64,000 nt of DNA from NCBI RefSeq assembly GCF_003992595.1, contig NZ_RZNA01000004.1, positions 62,001 to 126,000 on the forward strand, given 5' to 3'. This document shows positions 1 to 9,915 of the stretch, in pieces. Both the position numbers and the translations under genes were made by a program. This DNA is from Flagellimonas oceanensis. Lineage in GTDB: Bacteria; Bacteroidota; Bacteroidia; Flavobacteriales; Flavobacteriaceae. The notes under the pieces are model-generated. The model did no database searches, was not told the origin of the DNA, and was given only the letters and a program-made list of their open reading frames with translations. The stretch's first letter is position 1; every line of letters begins with the position of its first letter.

Positions 1-1
1 G

Positions 2-703
2 AAAGGTGGAAAAACCTTCTTTTGGGAGGGAAAGTACCACAACGATTTGAATTCCAGAGACACTTTGGCCACCGAATTGAATACTTTGGCCGATTTCAAT
101 CCCGTTGTACCCAACGATTATGCCGATGCAGATATCGTAATGCTAGGCAATCTTCATCCCAACATTCAACTGAGTGTAATTAATCAGATGGAAAAGCGAC
201 CAAAACTTATAGTTTTGGATACCATGAATTTTTGGATGGACAATACATGGGATGAATTGATGACGGTAATCTCCAAAATCGATGTCATTACCATTAACGA
301 TGAAGAGGCGCGACAGATGACCAACGAATACTCTTTGGTAAAAGCTGCCGCCAAGATTCAGGAGATGGGCCCAAAATATGTGGTTATCAAAAAAGGGGAG
401 CACGGAGCTCTCTTGTTCCACGATGATAATATTTTCTTTGCCCCCGCTCTTCCTTTGGAAGAGATTTTTGACCCGACCGGAGCAGGAGACACCTTTGCGG
501 GAGGCTTTGCAGGATATTTGACCGAGGCCGGAAACATTTCCTTTGAAAGCATGAAAAATGCCATTATCCATGGCTCCAATTTAGCATCGTTCTGTGTGGA
601 ACGTTTCGGAACCGAACGGATGGTGGATTTAAAAAAGAGCGAGGTCGAAGCCCGCTTGACCCAGTTTAAAGAATTGACGCAGTTCAATATTGAATTAACA
701 TAA
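2..703 (+). CDS. PfkB-family sugar/nucleoside kinase, 3' part
   Basis: The reading frame is open from base 2, so the gene begins upstream of the window. PfkB-family kinases phosphorylate sugars or nucleosides with ATP in the cytoplasm. The family's second signature is clear near the C-terminus (DPTGAGDTFAGG, containing the catalytic Asp of GAGD), and the preceding segment has the usual alternating strands and helices (VVIKKGEHGALL). The remaining 233 codons fit the C-terminal two thirds of a roughly 300-residue protein. The substrate cannot be told from this part. An intrinsic terminator follows directly, so it is probably the last gene of its transcript; purF starts 43 bases downstream. Confidence 0.85.
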   Translation, partial: KGGKTFFWEGKYHNDLNSRDTLATELNTLADFNPVVPNDYADADIVMLGNLHPNIQLSVINQMEKRPKLIVLDTMNFWMDNTWDELMTVISKIDVITINDEEARQMTNEYSLVKAAAKIQEMGPKYVVIKKGEHGALLFHDDNIFFAPALPLEEIFDPTGAGDTFAGGFAGYLTEAGNISFESMKNAIIHGSNLASFCVERFGTERMVDLKKSEVEARLTQFKELTQFNIELT

Positions 704-709
704 ATGTTT

Positions 710-734
710 GCCCTGAGAATTTCGGGGCTTTTTT
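710..734 (+). terminator. Intrinsic terminator after the PfkB kinase
   Basis: GCCCTGA pairs with TTCGGGGC (one T-G wobble) around a five-base loop and is followed by six T residues. It lies 7 bases after the kinase stop codon and just before purF. Confidence 0.8.
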
Positions 735-746
735 ATTTGGTTTGTT

Positions 747-2645
747 ATGAGTGATCCCATTAAGCACGAATGCGGAATATCGTTGATCCGTTTGCTTAAA
801 CCCCTGGAATACTACAAGGAAAAGTACGGTACGGCTTTTTACGGCGTAAACAAGATGTACCTAATGATGGAGAAACAGCATAACCGTGGACAGGATGGTG
901 CCGGTTTTGCAAGCATAAAAATGGACATGGCCCCTGGGGAAAGGTACATGAGTCGAGTAAGATCGGCACAGCAGCAGCCTATTCAGGATATTTTTGCCCA
1001 GATCAACAACCGTATCAACACAGCTTTGACCGAACATCCCGAGCGCGAAAACGATGTGGCCTGGCAAAAAAAGAACATTCCCTACATCGGGGAACTTTTA
1101 ATGGGACATGTTCGCTACGGCACCTTTGGAAAAAACAGTATCGAGAGCGTTCACCCTTTTTTAAGGCAGAACAACTGGATGCACCGTAACCTAATCGTTG
1201 CCGGTAACTTTAACATGACCAATGTTGATGAGCTTTTCAGCAATCTGGTTGAGCTGGGACAGCATCCCAAGGAAAAAGCGGATACGGTAACCGTAATGGA
1301 AAAAATCGGTCACTTTTTGGATGATGCAGTGGCCAAACTCTACAAACAGATCAAAAAAGAAGGGTATACCAAAAGAGAAGCTTCCGCATTGATCGCCGAA
1401 CGTTTGAACGTGGCCAAGATTTTGAGGAAAGCCTCAAAAAACTGGGATGGTGGCTATGCCATGAGTGGACTTATCGGACATGGGGATGCCTTTGTAATGC
1501 GTGACCCCGCAGGTATCAGACCCGCATATTATTATCAGGATGATGAAGTGGTGGTCGTAGCATCGGAACGCCCTGTGATACAAACGGTCTTCAACGTCAA
1601 TTTTGAAGATGTGCATGAACTGGACCCTGGACATGCCGTAATCGTAAAGAAAAGTGGTTCCATGGACCTGAAAAAGATATTGGAACCTACGGAACGTAAG
1701 GCTTGTTCTTTTGAACGCATCTATTTTTCCCGTGGCAGTGACAAGGAAATCTACCAGGAAAGAAAAAAATTGGGGAAACTCGTATTTCCCGAGATTTTGA
1801 AGTCCATCAACAATGATTTGGAAAACACGGTTTTCTCCTACATTCCGAATACAGCGGAAACATCATTCTTCGGGATGGTAAAAGAAGCCCAGAATTACCT
1901 CAACAAGAAAAAAGAGGAACAGATTTTGGCCCTTGGCCCTAATATGAAGGCGGAAGAGCTTCATAAAATATTGAATATTCGACCACGGATTGAAAAGGTG
2001 GCCATCAAAGATGCGAAGCTGAGAACCTTTATCACGCAAGATAGCAGTCGTGATGATCTGGTAACCCACGTTTACGACATTTCCTATGGTTCGGTAAAAC
2101 CCACGGATAACTTGGTTATTATCGACGATAGTATTGTTCGCGGAACTACATTGAAACGAAGTATCCTTAAAATATTGGACAGACTGTCCCCGAAGAAAAT
2201 AGTAGTGGTTTCCTCCGCTCCACAGATTCGTTACCCTGATTGTTATGGTATCGATATGGCGAGACTTGAAGACTTTGTGGCCTTTAAGGCCTCATTGGCC
2301 CTTCATGAAGACCACGGAACCACCCATTTGGTCAAAGAAATTTATGAGAAGTGCCTCACTCAAGTGGATGCGTCCAATAAGGAAGCAGTGAACTACGTAA
2401 AAGAGTTTTATGCACCGTTCTCCGCCAAGCAGATTTCCAAAAAGATTGGAGAAATATTGAGCCCCGAAGGCATCAATGCAGAAGTGGAGATCATTTATCA
2501 GACCATCGAGGGGCTTCACAGTGCCTGCCCTAAAAATTTGGGCGACTGGTATTTCACCGGAAACTATCCAACACCGGGTGGCAACAGGGTAGTCAACAAG
2601 GCTTTTATCAACTTTTTTGAAGGCAAGAACGAAAGAGCTTATTAA
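747..2645 (+). CDS. purF: Amidophosphoribosyltransferase (PurF)
   Basis: Catalyses the first committed step of de novo purine synthesis, converting PRPP and glutamine to phosphoribosylamine. The protein has 632 residues, longer than the roughly 500 of the E. coli enzyme. The N-terminal glutamine amidotransferase domain starts with the motif HECGI; Cys9 is the expected N-terminal nucleophile, exposed by removal of a short leader. It continues with HNRGQDGAG. The phosphoribosyltransferase domain carries the PRPP loop VIIDDSIVRGTT near residue 459. The extra length lies partly in the inter-domain region (about residues 365-430), so it may be a lineage-specific version. It is followed by a 660-base region that holds small RNA genes rather than further purine genes. 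Confidence 0.93.
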   Translation: MSDPIKHECGISLIRLLKPLEYYKEKYGTAFYGVNKMYLMMEKQHNRGQDGAGFASIKMDMAPGERYMSRVRSAQQQPIQDIFAQINNRINTALTEHPERENDVAWQKKNIPYIGELLMGHVRYGTFGKNSIESVHPFLRQNNWMHRNLIVAGNFNMTNVDELFSNLVELGQHPKEKADTVTVMEKIGHFLDDAVAKLYKQIKKEGYTKREASALIAERLNVAKILRKASKNWDGGYAMSGLIGHGDAFVMRDPAGIRPAYYYQDDEVVVVASERPVIQTVFNVNFEDVHELDPGHAVIVKKSGSMDLKKILEPTERKACSFERIYFSRGSDKEIYQERKKLGKLVFPEILKSINNDLENTVFSYIPNTAETSFFGMVKEAQNYLNKKKEEQILALGPNMKAEELHKILNIRPRIEKVAIKDAKLRTFITQDSSRDDLVTHVYDISYGSVKPTDNLVIIDDSIVRGTTLKRSILKILDRLSPKKIVVVSSAPQIRYPDCYGIDMARLEDFVAFKASLALHEDHGTTHLVKEIYEKCLTQVDASNKEAVNYVKEFYAPFSAKQISKKIGEILSPEGINAEVEIIYQTIEGLHSACPKNLGDWYFTGNYPTPGGNRVVNKAFINFFEGKNERAY

Positions 2646-2736
2646 TCAACAACATAGGAAAAGAGCACAATCTGTGCACTTTATCGATGAAACTAGCAGA
2701 ACAGCGGGTTTTTATACAACCAGCAACCCGCAATCC

Positions 2737-2744
2737 TACTTTAG
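2737..2744 (+). promoter_or_regulatory. -7 box of small RNA unit 1 (TACTTTAG)
   Basis: TACTTTAG resembles the Bacteroidota -7 consensus TAnnTTTG and ends six bases before the conserved CCATAG that probably marks the RNA 5' end. No clear TTTG lies at -33; a T-rich stretch is there instead. A 7-base inverted repeat (GCGGGTT/AACCCGC, 2704-2731) overlaps the upstream promoter region. Confidence 0.5.
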
Positions 2745-2749
2745 TACTT

Positions 2750-2822
2750 GCCATAGCATAAGTAGGTTAAGTTCATGGTAAGATTTGGGGCAAAAAAGGT
2801 GGAAGCTATTCCACCTTTTTTA
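2750..2822 (+). ncRNA. Putative small RNA, unit 1 of 3
   Basis: A 40-base block at 2751-2790 (starting CCATAGCATAAG, ending GATTTGGGG) is repeated at 2970 and 3163. It is followed after one base by an intrinsic terminator: GGTGGAA, loop GCTA, TTCCACC, then a T tract with an upstream A tract. A -7-like box lies just before the block. The predicted transcript is about 72 nt. CCAU at the 5' end can pair with AUGG 24 bases on, leaving the central AAGUAGGUUAA and the following AAGAUUUGGGG unpaired. No open reading frame is shared among the three copies. The function is unknown; base-pairing regulation is the simplest guess. Confidence 0.65.
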
Positions 2823-2956
2823 TTTTCTGCACTTTCCTAAACCATCAAAAAAGCACAACTTTCTTGACATTTATCAATTCCAGTACCCTTTTGAACACTT
2901 TAACCCATTTAAGGGAGTTTCGTCTAAAAGCTTAGGTGTGCAAACCATGCTTGGCT

Positions 2957-2964
2957 TACATTTG
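2957..2964 (+). promoter_or_regulatory. -7 box of small RNA unit 2 (TACATTTG)
   Basis: TACATTTG is an exact match to the Bacteroidota -7 consensus TAnnTTTG and ends five bases before the conserved CCATAG block. The -33 element is weak. Confidence 0.6.
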
Positions 2965-2968
2965 GAGA

Positions 2969-3040
2969 ACCATAGCATAAGTAGGTTAAGTTCATGGTAA
3001 GATTTGGGGAAAGAAGCCGGAGCGTGCTCCGGCTTCTTTA
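2969..3040 (+). ncRNA. Putative small RNA, unit 2 of 3
   Basis: The 40-base block at 2970-3009 is identical to that of unit 1. It is followed by a 13-base perfect hairpin stem (AAGAAGCCGGAGC with GCTCCGGCTTCTT at 3011-3038) of quite different sequence from the unit 1 terminator; the T tract is short (TTTATGTTT). The sequence before the promoter does not resemble units 1 or 3, so conservation is confined to the predicted transcript. This argues for selection on the RNA, not recent simple duplication of the whole interval. Confidence 0.65.
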
Positions 3041-3126
3041 TGTTTGACTACCAAGGATTTATCCATTTTATCGATGAACTGCACGTTTTCTTTTTCTTCA
3101 AAAACATAAAATATTTTTTAAAACCC

Positions 3127-3157
3127 TTTGTTATTTTACACAATACCAGTATTTTAG
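3127..3157 (+). promoter_or_regulatory. Promoter of small RNA unit 3
   Basis: TTTG at 3127-3130, a 19-base spacer, then TATTTTAG at 3150-3157: a good match to the Bacteroidota sigma-ABfr-type promoter in both elements and spacing. The predicted start is about five bases downstream, at the conserved CCATAG. Confidence 0.65.
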
Positions 3158-3161
3158 TCGC

Positions 3162-3236
3162 GCCATAGCATAAGTAGGTTAAGTTTATGGTAAGATTTGG
3201 GACGAAAAGGGTGAGGGCTTCCTCGCCCTTTTCTAT
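3162..3236 (+). ncRNA. Putative small RNA, unit 3 of 3
   Basis: The block at 3163-3202 matches units 1 and 2 at 38 of 40 positions. One change (C to T at block position 24) turns an A.C mismatch into an A-U pair next to the CCAU/AUGG stem, which is compatible with RNA structure. The terminator is a third, different hairpin: GAAAAGGGTGAGG with CCTCGCCCTTTTC (one G-U pair) and a four-base loop, then TATTTT. It has the best promoter of the three. Confidence 0.65.
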
Positions 3237-3253
3237 TTTAAAATATTGAGCAC

Positions 3254-3288
3254 AAAAAAAGCCGTGCATTAAATGCACGGCTTTTTTA
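3254..3288 (-). terminator. Terminator of sod, possibly bidirectional
   Basis: GCCGTGCAT at 3261-3269 and ATGCACGGC at 3273-3281 form a perfect 9-base stem flanked by A7 on one side and T6 on the other, so it can stop transcription in either direction. It lies 20 bases after the sod stop codon and closes off the small RNA cluster. Confidence 0.8.
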
Positions 3289-3307
3289 ATTATTACTAAA
3301 CTAGTTG

Positions 3308-3916
3308 TTATTTGCTAGCTGCATAGTTTTCTGAAACTTTATCCCAATTGATCACATTAAAAAAGGCTGCAATGTAATCTGGTCTCAAGTTTTGATAATG
3401 TAAATAGTAAGCATGCTCCCATACGTCCAATCCTAAAATTGGGTAACCACCACAACCTACACCCGGCATAATGGGGTTGTCTTGGTTTGGAGTGGAGCAG
3501 ATTTCCAATTTTCCTCCTTTATGCACACACAACCAAGCCCAACCTGATCCAAACTGGGTAGCTGCTGCAGAAGAAAATTTCTCCTTGAACGCATCAAAAG
3601 AACCAAAAGCCTCATCGATAGCGGAAGCCAGTTCGCCAGATGGGGTTCCTCCTCCATTTGGAGACATTACTTCCCAAAAAAGGCTATGGTTAAAAAATCC
3701 GCCTCCGTTGTTTCTAACGGCACTGTTGGACATATCCAATCCCGTAAGGATATCTTCGATTCCTTTTCCTGCCAAATCGGTTCCTTCAATGGCATTGTTC
3801 AATTTTGTGGTGTAGCCATTGTGGTGCTTGGTATGGTGGATTTCCATGGTCCTAGCATCTATATGAGGTTCCAATGCATCGTATGCATATGGTAATTTAG
3901 GTAATTCAAAAGCCAT
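3308..3916 (-). CDS. sod: Superoxide dismutase, Fe/Mn family
   Basis: Converts superoxide to oxygen and peroxide in the cytoplasm. The 202 residues match the family's usual size. Visible family features are the N-terminal [18 protein letters not shown], the metal-ligand segments [18 protein letters not shown] and DVWEHAYY, and GSGWAWL. I chose the start at 3916 (MAFELPKL) because it gives the standard N-terminus; a longer frame upstream adds 19 residues with no family resemblance. There is no signal peptide. Fe versus Mn preference cannot be settled by eye. It is transcribed away from the addA gene and ends at a strong hairpin terminator. Confidence 0.95.
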   Translation of the reverse strand: MAFELPKLPYAYDALEPHIDARTMEIHHTKHHNGYTTKLNNAIEGTDLAGKGIEDILTGLDMSNSAVRNNGGGFFNHSLFWEVMSPNGGGTPSGELASAIDEAFGSFDAFKEKFSSAAATQFGSGWAWLCVHKGGKLEICSTPNQDNPIMPGVGCGGYPILGLDVWEHAYYLHYQNLRPDYIAAFFNVINWDKVSENYAASK

Positions 3917-4037
3917 AATATTCTGTTTTTTTAGGTTATTAATCAATTTACGTAAAAATACGAGTTTTAACATTTATATTCCGCTAAAACCATGTTAACA
4001 TCAGGTAAGGAATCCTTATTTTGCAGGAAAAAGCTTT

Positions 4038-7000
4038 TTGGAAGGCTCAAATTTTAAAATATACAGTGCATCTGCAGGTTCGGGAAAGACTTATGCCCTT
4101 GCCAAAACCTACCTTTCCTTATTGCTTTCCAACGATTCCCCGATAAAATTCCGTCAGATTTTGGCCATTACGTTCACCAATAAGGCCGTGGACGAAATGA
4201 AGACCCGGATATTGGACAACCTCTTCGCTTTTGGTCAGGATCAGGCTCCCGAAAAGCAGAAAAGCCTGTTCGAATCACTTTGTGTTGAACTTTCCCTGAC
4301 CGAGGGGCAATTGCGGGAACGATCCCAACTCATTTTAAGGCGGATACTCCACAACTATTCCTTTTTTGAGATTTCGACCATTGATAAGTTCAACCATAAA
4401 ATCATTAAAACTTTTGCTCGCGACCTCCATCTTTCCCAAAATTTTGAGGTGGAACTCAACCTTGATCTATTGCTGGAAGAAGCCGTGGGTAGATTATTGG
4501 AGCGAGCCGGCAATGACGAAAAGCTCACTGAGGTCCTAATTGCCTTTTCACTCGAAAAAATTGATGATGACAAGAGTTGGAACATCACTTATGATCTTAT
4601 CGAAATCGGAAAACTTTTATTTCAAGAGAATCATTCCGAACATTTAGCTCCGTTGCGTGAAAAATCCATCCGGGATTTTCAGGACATCCAAAAACGGATA
4701 GCAATAGAAAGCAAGGCTATTGAGGAAAAAGTGGTGCAAATAGCTCAACATGTGCTTCAAGAAATAGAAAGTCAAGGATTTGAGTTTACCGATTTTCCCA
4801 GAAAAACCTTGCCCAATCATTTTCAAAAAATGGTTGAGGGGGAATTCAATCCCAAAAACCTATACACCAGCAAGACCTTGGAACCAAATTTGGTCGAAGG
4901 AAAATTGCTCAAAGCAAGCGACAAAAGGGATGTTACCCAATTGGCGTCTACTATTTTGGAAGACTATCTGTCCATAAAACGACTGGTTTACAGGCACAGT
5001 TATCTCCAAAACATATATGGTAACATCGCACCAATGACGGTCTTGAACGAAATCGCCAAGGAAATCAAGAATATTGAGTTGGACAGGGACATCATTCCCA
5101 TATCCTCCCTGAACGCGATTCTGTCCAAGGAAATCAAGAACCAACCCGTACCGTTCATTTATGAACGGATGGGCGAAAAATACCGTCATTATTTTATTGA
5201 TGAGTTCCAGGACACCTCCAAAATGCAATGGGAAAACTTGGTGCCGCTTATTGGCAATGCCTTGGAAAGCGAGGACGAAAAGCACGAACGCGGGTCCCTC
5301 TTTTTGGTGGGCGATGTAAAACAGGCCATCTATCGCTGGCGTGGAGGACGTGCAGAGCAGTTCCTGAATTTGATCAATGCAAAATCGCACCCTTTTGTGG
5401 TGCAACCCATTATTCACTCATTGGACACCAACTGGAGAAGCTATGATGAAATCGTGAACTTCAACAACAGCTTTTTTACGGAAATGGCCCCAGTGCTGGG
5501 CAATGCCGATTATCGTACCCTGTTTTTGAACGACTCCCATCAAAAAACAAACAACAAGCCTGGAGGCTATATTCAAATGTCGTTTTTGGATGCGGATGTG
5601 GAAAACAAGGATGATGTCTATTGCGAAGAAACCTTAAAGTCAATTCAACATATTGTTTCCGAAAATCACGCTTATTCAGATATCTGCGTATTGGTGCGGG
5701 ACAATAAAAAAGGAATGCTGTTGGCGGACTTTTTGGCGCAGCAGAACATTCCCATTATTTCTTCGGATGCGCTCTTGTTGGCAAAGAATGAGAAAGTCAT
5801 CTTTTTGGTATCCATCCTCCGAATTTTTGAGAATGCAAAAGACCGCGAAGCGGCATACCATATATTGATGTATCTGTCCCCTGATGAAAACGGCAAGCAC
5901 AACTTCATCAGTAAAAACCTAGAGCAAATTGATTCGTTCTTGGCCTCCGAATACAACTTCAACATGAATGACTTGAAAGGAGAGCCTGTCTTGACCATTT
6001 TGGAGACTGCCATTGTACAGTTTGAACTGTATCAAGGTTCCGTGGCGCATCTCTCATTTTTGATGGACGAAGTACTTGATCTGGAAAAAAGGGAAGGGCC
6101 CAGTGTGTATGCCTTTTTGAATTATTGGGATGTGAAAAAGGAATCCCTGTCGATTGCCGCACCCGATGGCGTGGATGCCGTGAAAATCATGACCATTCAC
6201 AAAGCCAAAGGGCTGGAGTTCCCTTTTGTGATTTTCCCTTTTGCCAATGCTATTTTGGATGACAAGCGGAAGAAAAAGAAAACATGGGTACCCGCCACTA
6301 CCAATGACACAACCTTGGGACTGGATGAGTTCTTGATCAACAACAATAAGGATATGTTGGAATACAACGAGGTGGCTCATCAAAAATATGTAGCAGAAGA
6401 ACAGAAAACCTTGTTGGATTCCATGAACGTACTTTATGTGGCCCTTACCCGTCCCGTAAAAGGTCTCTTCGTCATTACCGAAACTCACAAGAGAGATATA
6501 GCTTCAATTGAAGATGCTAACTCCTACTCGGATCTTTTTCAATGGTATGTGCAGCAAAAAAATATTCCTGAAAATGAAGATGGTTTTTACACTATGGGAA
6601 CCTTTACATCAAAAGAAGTGATGGTCTCTTCTGTGGAATCGACCGAGAACCACATTCGTTACGTTACCCGACCTAAAGATGATGCCGGGTTTACCATTTC
6701 CACCAAATCGGGTCGCTTGTGGGACGATGAACGCATGGAAGCCATCGAAATGGGAAATGTGATCCACTTTGCATTAAGCCAGATTGAAACCATGAACGAC
6801 GTTGATACCGTTTTGGAACGATTGGAAATCGAAGGACATTTTCCAAAGGAAGCAGGAAGCGACATCAAACAAAAAATAATGGCCGTGGTCAACCATCCTA
6901 AATTGAAGGGTTTATTCGCGGACAACCTTCACATATTGAACGAAAGGGAGATTTTGACAACCGATGGTCGTTCCCTCCGTCCCGATAGAATCGTCATTTC

Positions 7001-7163
7001 CGGAAATGATGCAACCATCATTGACTACAAAACAGGAAAACCATCACCCAAGCACAAAGAGCAAATTGCCAATTATGCGGATATTTTAAGAGAAATGGAT
7101 TTTAAAATCAAACAATCGGTCATTGTTTATATTGACCAAGAAATAGACCCTATTTTTGTATAA
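4038..7163 (+). CDS. addA: UvrD-type helicase/nuclease, AddA/RecB-like subunit
   Basis: Large subunit of a predicted AddAB-type double-strand-break resection enzyme that feeds RecA. The 1041-residue protein has a Walker A loop near the N-terminus (SASAGSGKT, Lys17), the UvrD motif FIDEFQDTS near residue 388, [14 protein letters not shown], the motif [11 protein letters not shown], and a C-terminal PD-(D/E)XK nuclease motif DRIVISG...DYKTGK near residue 996. The start is a TTG at 4038; no ATG lies in frame upstream, and GGAAAA lies before it. The probable partner (AddB-like, 9916-12648) is not adjacent: kbl and ompA lie between. kbl begins 14 bases after its stop. Confidence 0.85.
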   Translation: MEGSNFKIYSASAGSGKTYALAKTYLSLLLSNDSPIKFRQILAITFTNKAVDEMKTRILDNLFAFGQDQAPEKQKSLFESLCVELSLTEGQLRERSQLILRRILHNYSFFEISTIDKFNHKIIKTFARDLHLSQNFEVELNLDLLLEEAVGRLLERAGNDEKLTEVLIAFSLEKIDDDKSWNITYDLIEIGKLLFQENHSEHLAPLREKSIRDFQDIQKRIAIESKAIEEKVVQIAQHVLQEIESQGFEFTDFPRKTLPNHFQKMVEGEFNPKNLYTSKTLEPNLVEGKLLKASDKRDVTQLASTILEDYLSIKRLVYRHSYLQNIYGNIAPMTVLNEIAKEIKNIELDRDIIPISSLNAILSKEIKNQPVPFIYERMGEKYRHYFIDEFQDTSKMQWENLVPLIGNALESEDEKHERGSLFLVGDVKQAIYRWRGGRAEQFLNLINAKSHPFVVQPIIHSLDTNWRSYDEIVNFNNSFFTEMAPVLGNADYRTLFLNDSHQKTNNKPGGYIQMSFLDADVENKDDVYCEETLKSIQHIVSENHAYSDICVLVRDNKKGMLLADFLAQQNIPIISSDALLLAKNEKVIFLVSILRIFENAKDREAAYHILMYLSPDENGKHNFISKNLEQIDSFLASEYNFNMNDLKGEPVLTILETAIVQFELYQGSVAHLSFLMDEVLDLEKREGPSVYAFLNYWDVKKESLSIAAPDGVDAVKIMTIHKAKGLEFPFVIFPFANAILDDKRKKKKTWVPATTNDTTLGLDEFLINNNKDMLEYNEVAHQKYVAEEQKTLLDSMNVLYVALTRPVKGLFVITETHKRDIASIEDANSYSDLFQWYVQQKNIPENEDGFYTMGTFTSKEVMVSSVESTENHIRYVTRPKDDAGFTISTKSGRLWDDERMEAIEMGNVIHFALSQIETMNDVDTVLERLEIEGHFPKEAGSDIKQKIMAVVNHPKLKGLFADNLHILNEREILTTDGRSLRPDRIVISGNDATIIDYKTGKPSPKHKEQIANYADILREMDFKIKQSVIVYIDQEIDPIFV

Positions 7164-7177
7164 AGCTAATTAAAGAT

Positions 7178-8371
7178 ATGTACGGTAAAATAAAAGAACA
7201 TTTGGCCAAAGAACTGGAATCAATTGAAGAAGCTGGCCTATTCAAAAAAGAACGGATCATCACCTCTCCACAAGGGGCGGTCATAAAAATCTCCACGGGC
7301 GAGGAAGTCATCAATTTTTGTGCGAACAACTATTTGGGCCTCTCTTCCCACCCAGATGTTATCCAAGCTGCCAAAGATGTAATGGACACGCACGGTTTTG
7401 GAATGTCATCGGTACGTTTTATTTGCGGAACCCAAGATATCCACAAAGAGCTGGAACAGAAGATTGCCGATTTCTACGGCACCGAGGATACCATATTATA
7501 CGCAGCCGCTTTTGATGCCAATGGAGGTGTTTTTGAACCCCTGCTCACGGCTGAGGATGCCATTATCTCAGATTCCTTGAACCATGCCTCCATTATAGAC
7601 GGTGTCCGTTTATGCAAGGCCAAACGATATAGGTATGCCAACAACGACATGGCCGACCTTGAGAAAAACCTGAAACAAAGTAATGAAGATGGTGCGCGAT
7701 TCAAAATAATCGTGACCGATGGGGTGTTCTCTATGGACGGTTTGTTGGCACCACTGGACAAAATTTGTGATCTGGCTGAAAAATACGATGCCATGGTTAT
7801 GATCGATGAATGCCACGCCACTGGTTTTATCGGTGAAACAGGTAGGGGAACACTTGAGGAAAAAGGAGTGATGGACCGAATCGACATCATTACAGGCACC
7901 CTGGGCAAAGCCTTGGGCGGAGCTATGGGCGGATACACTACCGGTAAAAAAGAAATCATCGAGATGTTGCGCCAACGCTCCAGACCTTATTTGTTCTCCA
8001 ACTCTTTGGCACCGGCCATCGTTGGGGCTTCGATAAAGGTTTTTGAAATGTTGGATACCGATACCTCTCTGCGCGACAAACTCCAGAGCAATACGGAATA
8101 TTTCAAAAAAGGAATGAAAGAGGCCGGCTTTGATATTATTGACGGGGATTCCGCCATAGTCCCTGTAATGCTATACGATGCCAAGCTTTCTCAAAATATG
8201 GCCGACATGCTATTGGATGAAGGGATTTACGTCATAGGATTCTTTTATCCGGTAGTTCCAAAGGACAAAGCACGAATCAGGGTTCAGCTTTCTGCAGCCC
8301 ATGAGAAAGAACACCTGGACCAAGCGATCAATGCCTTTATTAAGGTAGGAAAGTCGTTAAAGGTCATCTAA
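7178..8371 (+). CDS. kbl: Glycine C-acetyltransferase (2-amino-3-ketobutyrate CoA ligase)
   Basis: PLP enzyme of threonine breakdown: cleaves 2-amino-3-ketobutyrate with CoA to glycine and acetyl-CoA. The 397-residue length is that of the family. Visible features are the N-terminal [37 protein letters not shown] (PLP-ring Asp) and the Schiff-base lysine in [10 protein letters not shown] near residue 243. Related alpha-oxoamine synthases (serine palmitoyltransferase, KAPA synthase) share this fold, but the motifs fit Kbl best. It lies 14 bases after addA, so cotranscription is possible; no threonine dehydrogenase gene is next to it. Confidence 0.9.
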   Translation: MYGKIKEHLAKELESIEEAGLFKKERIITSPQGAVIKISTGEEVINFCANNYLGLSSHPDVIQAAKDVMDTHGFGMSSVRFICGTQDIHKELEQKIADFYGTEDTILYAAAFDANGGVFEPLLTAEDAIISDSLNHASIIDGVRLCKAKRYRYANNDMADLEKNLKQSNEDGARFKIIVTDGVFSMDGLLAPLDKICDLAEKYDAMVMIDECHATGFIGETGRGTLEEKGVMDRIDIITGTLGKALGGAMGGYTTGKKEIIEMLRQRSRPYLFSNSLAPAIVGASIKVFEMLDTDTSLRDKLQSNTEYFKKGMKEAGFDIIDGDSAIVPVMLYDAKLSQNMADMLLDEGIYVIGFFYPVVPKDKARIRVQLSAAHEKEHLDQAINAFIKVGKSLKVI

Positions 8372-8429
8372 ATTCGACGAAATGCAGCAATTCTTAGGGC
8401 AAATGAGTCAAAAAAAAAGAAATTTAGAT

Positions 8430-8460
8430 TTTGTTAATAAGTCTTAACAACTTACATTTG
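8430..8460 (+). promoter_or_regulatory. Strong promoter of ompA
   Basis: TTTG at 8430-8433, a 19-base spacer, then TACATTTG at 8453-8460: an exact fit to the Bacteroidota vegetative promoter. It leaves a 5' leader of about 30 bases before the ATG at 8495. Confidence 0.85.
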
Positions 8461-8494
8461 CTGCTGATAAACACTTAAACTTAAAATTTTGAGC

Positions 8495-9853
8495 ATGAAA
8501 CATCTTAGCAAATTATTGGTTGTTGCTCTTGTATTTGTAGGGATCAACAGCATACAAGCGCAAGACGAAAATAATCCCTGGCAGGTTAGCATAGGGGTAA
8601 ATGCGATAGACGCTTATCCTACTAACGATAGTGAAAATCCTTACTCTAGTACAACTTTGTTTGACGAGTATTTCAATGTATCCGATCACTGGAACATTTT
8701 ACCATCAGTTTCTTACGTTTCCGTTTCCAAGTACGTTGGAGATGGTTTCTCCGTAGGAGCAAGAGGTTCTTTGAATAGAATCGAAAAAATAGGAGATTTT
8801 GAGGTTGATGACCTTTCTCACTATGCTATAGATGGTACCATTAAATACAACATCCTTAAAAATACCGTTGTAGATCCTTTCGTAGAAGTAGGCGGTGGTT
8901 ACACTTGGGTTGATGAAATCGGAGCTGGAACCGTTAACGGTGGCTTAGGTCTTAACTTTTGGTTCTCCGATAACCTTGGTTTGACACTTCAAACACAGTA
9001 CAAGCACGCATTCGAGGATTACTTGATTTCTCACTTCCAGCACTCTGCTGGTATCAGCATCAAATTTGGTGGAACTGACACTGACGGTGATGGAATCTAT
9101 GACAAAGACGATGCTTGTCCAGAAGTAGCTGGTTTGGAAGCATTCAACGGATGTCCTGATTCTGACGGTGACGGTATCGAAGATTCTAAAGATGCTTGTC
9201 CTAACCAAGCTGGTTCTAAAGAAATGAACGGATGTCCTGATTCTGACGGTGACGGTGTTGCCGATAAAGATGATGCTTGTCCAGAAACTCCAGGTCTTCC
9301 TGCACTAGCTGGTTGTCCTGATGCTGACGGCGACGGTGTTGCTGACAAAGACGATGAGTGTCCTAACGAAGCAGGTCCTGCTGAAAACGACGGATGCCCT
9401 TGGCCAGATTCTGACGGTGATGGTGTTCTTGACAAAGACGATCAATGTCCAGAAGTTGCGGGTACTGTTGCTAACAACGGTTGTCCAGAAGTAACTGAAG
9501 AAGTTCAGAAACAATTGAACGACTACGCTAGAACTATCTTGTTCGATACTGGTAAGTCTTCTATCAAAGCGGAGTCTACTTCTGTAATGGTTGACATCAT
9601 CCAAATCTTGAACGAGTATCCTACTGCTAAGTTTACTGTAGAAGGTCACACTGACAGCGTAGGTAGCGAAAGCTTGAACCAAAAACTTTCTGAAGAAAGA
9701 GCTAACTCTGTTAGAGATTTCTTGATCGACAAAGGAATCGATTCAGACAGACTATCCGCTATCGGTTACGGTGAGGCTAAGCCAATCGCAACTAACAACA
9801 CAAGAGCTGGTAGAGCACAAAACAGACGAGTTGAAATCAACTTGGTAAAATAA
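8495..9853 (+). CDS. OmpA-family outer membrane protein with calcium-binding-type repeats
   Basis: Links the outer membrane to peptidoglycan. Order of parts in the 452 residues: a signal peptide ending in INSIQA-Q; an N-terminal beta-barrel of about 170 residues; a linker of Asp-rich thrombospondin type 3 repeats (DSDGDGxxDxxDxCP, about five copies, residues ~195-330); and a C-terminal OmpA domain with the peptidoglycan-binding segment [10 protein letters not shown]...[16 protein letters not shown] and the closing [10 protein letters not shown]. The ATG at 8495 is preferred to a TTG two codons upstream. Its strong promoter, own terminator and apparently biased codon use suit an abundant surface protein. 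Confidence 0.9.
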   Translation: MKHLSKLLVVALVFVGINSIQAQDENNPWQVSIGVNAIDAYPTNDSENPYSSTTLFDEYFNVSDHWNILPSVSYVSVSKYVGDGFSVGARGSLNRIEKIGDFEVDDLSHYAIDGTIKYNILKNTVVDPFVEVGGGYTWVDEIGAGTVNGGLGLNFWFSDNLGLTLQTQYKHAFEDYLISHFQHSAGISIKFGGTDTDGDGIYDKDDACPEVAGLEAFNGCPDSDGDGIEDSKDACPNQAGSKEMNGCPDSDGDGVADKDDACPETPGLPALAGCPDADGDGVADKDDECPNEAGPAENDGCPWPDSDGDGVLDKDDQCPEVAGTVANNGCPEVTEEVQKQLNDYARTILFDTGKSSIKAESTSVMVDIIQILNEYPTAKFTVEGHTDSVGSESLNQKLSEERANSVRDFLIDKGIDSDRLSAIGYGEAKPIATNNTRAGRAQNRRVEINLVK

Positions 9854-9873
9854 AAAGAAACAAAGTTTTCTAG

Positions 9874-9908
9874 AAAAAGGCTCCGCAAATGCGGGGCCTT
9901 TTTTATTT
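9874..9908 (+). terminator. Terminator of ompA
   Basis: GGCTCCGC, loop AAAT, GCGGGGCC (one T-G pair) at 9879-9898, flanked by A5 and T6. Confidence 0.85.
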
Positions 9909-9915
9909 TTAATCC

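Noticed and set aside
2751..3202. Three near-identical repeats as a CRISPR array or tandem DNA repeat
   Set aside because: The spacing is about 220 and 190 bases, far above CRISPR units, there are no cas genes, and each repeat is tied to a promoter box and its own terminator.
2646..3307. The repeat region as a riboswitch leader for sod or purF
   Set aside because: sod is on the opposite strand and ends here; purF lies upstream of the region. Nothing downstream on the plus strand is led by it.
9080..9500. Tandem DNA repeats in ompA as a separate repeat element
   Set aside because: They encode the thrombospondin type 3 protein repeats (DSDGDGxxDxxDxCP) and are explained by the protein.
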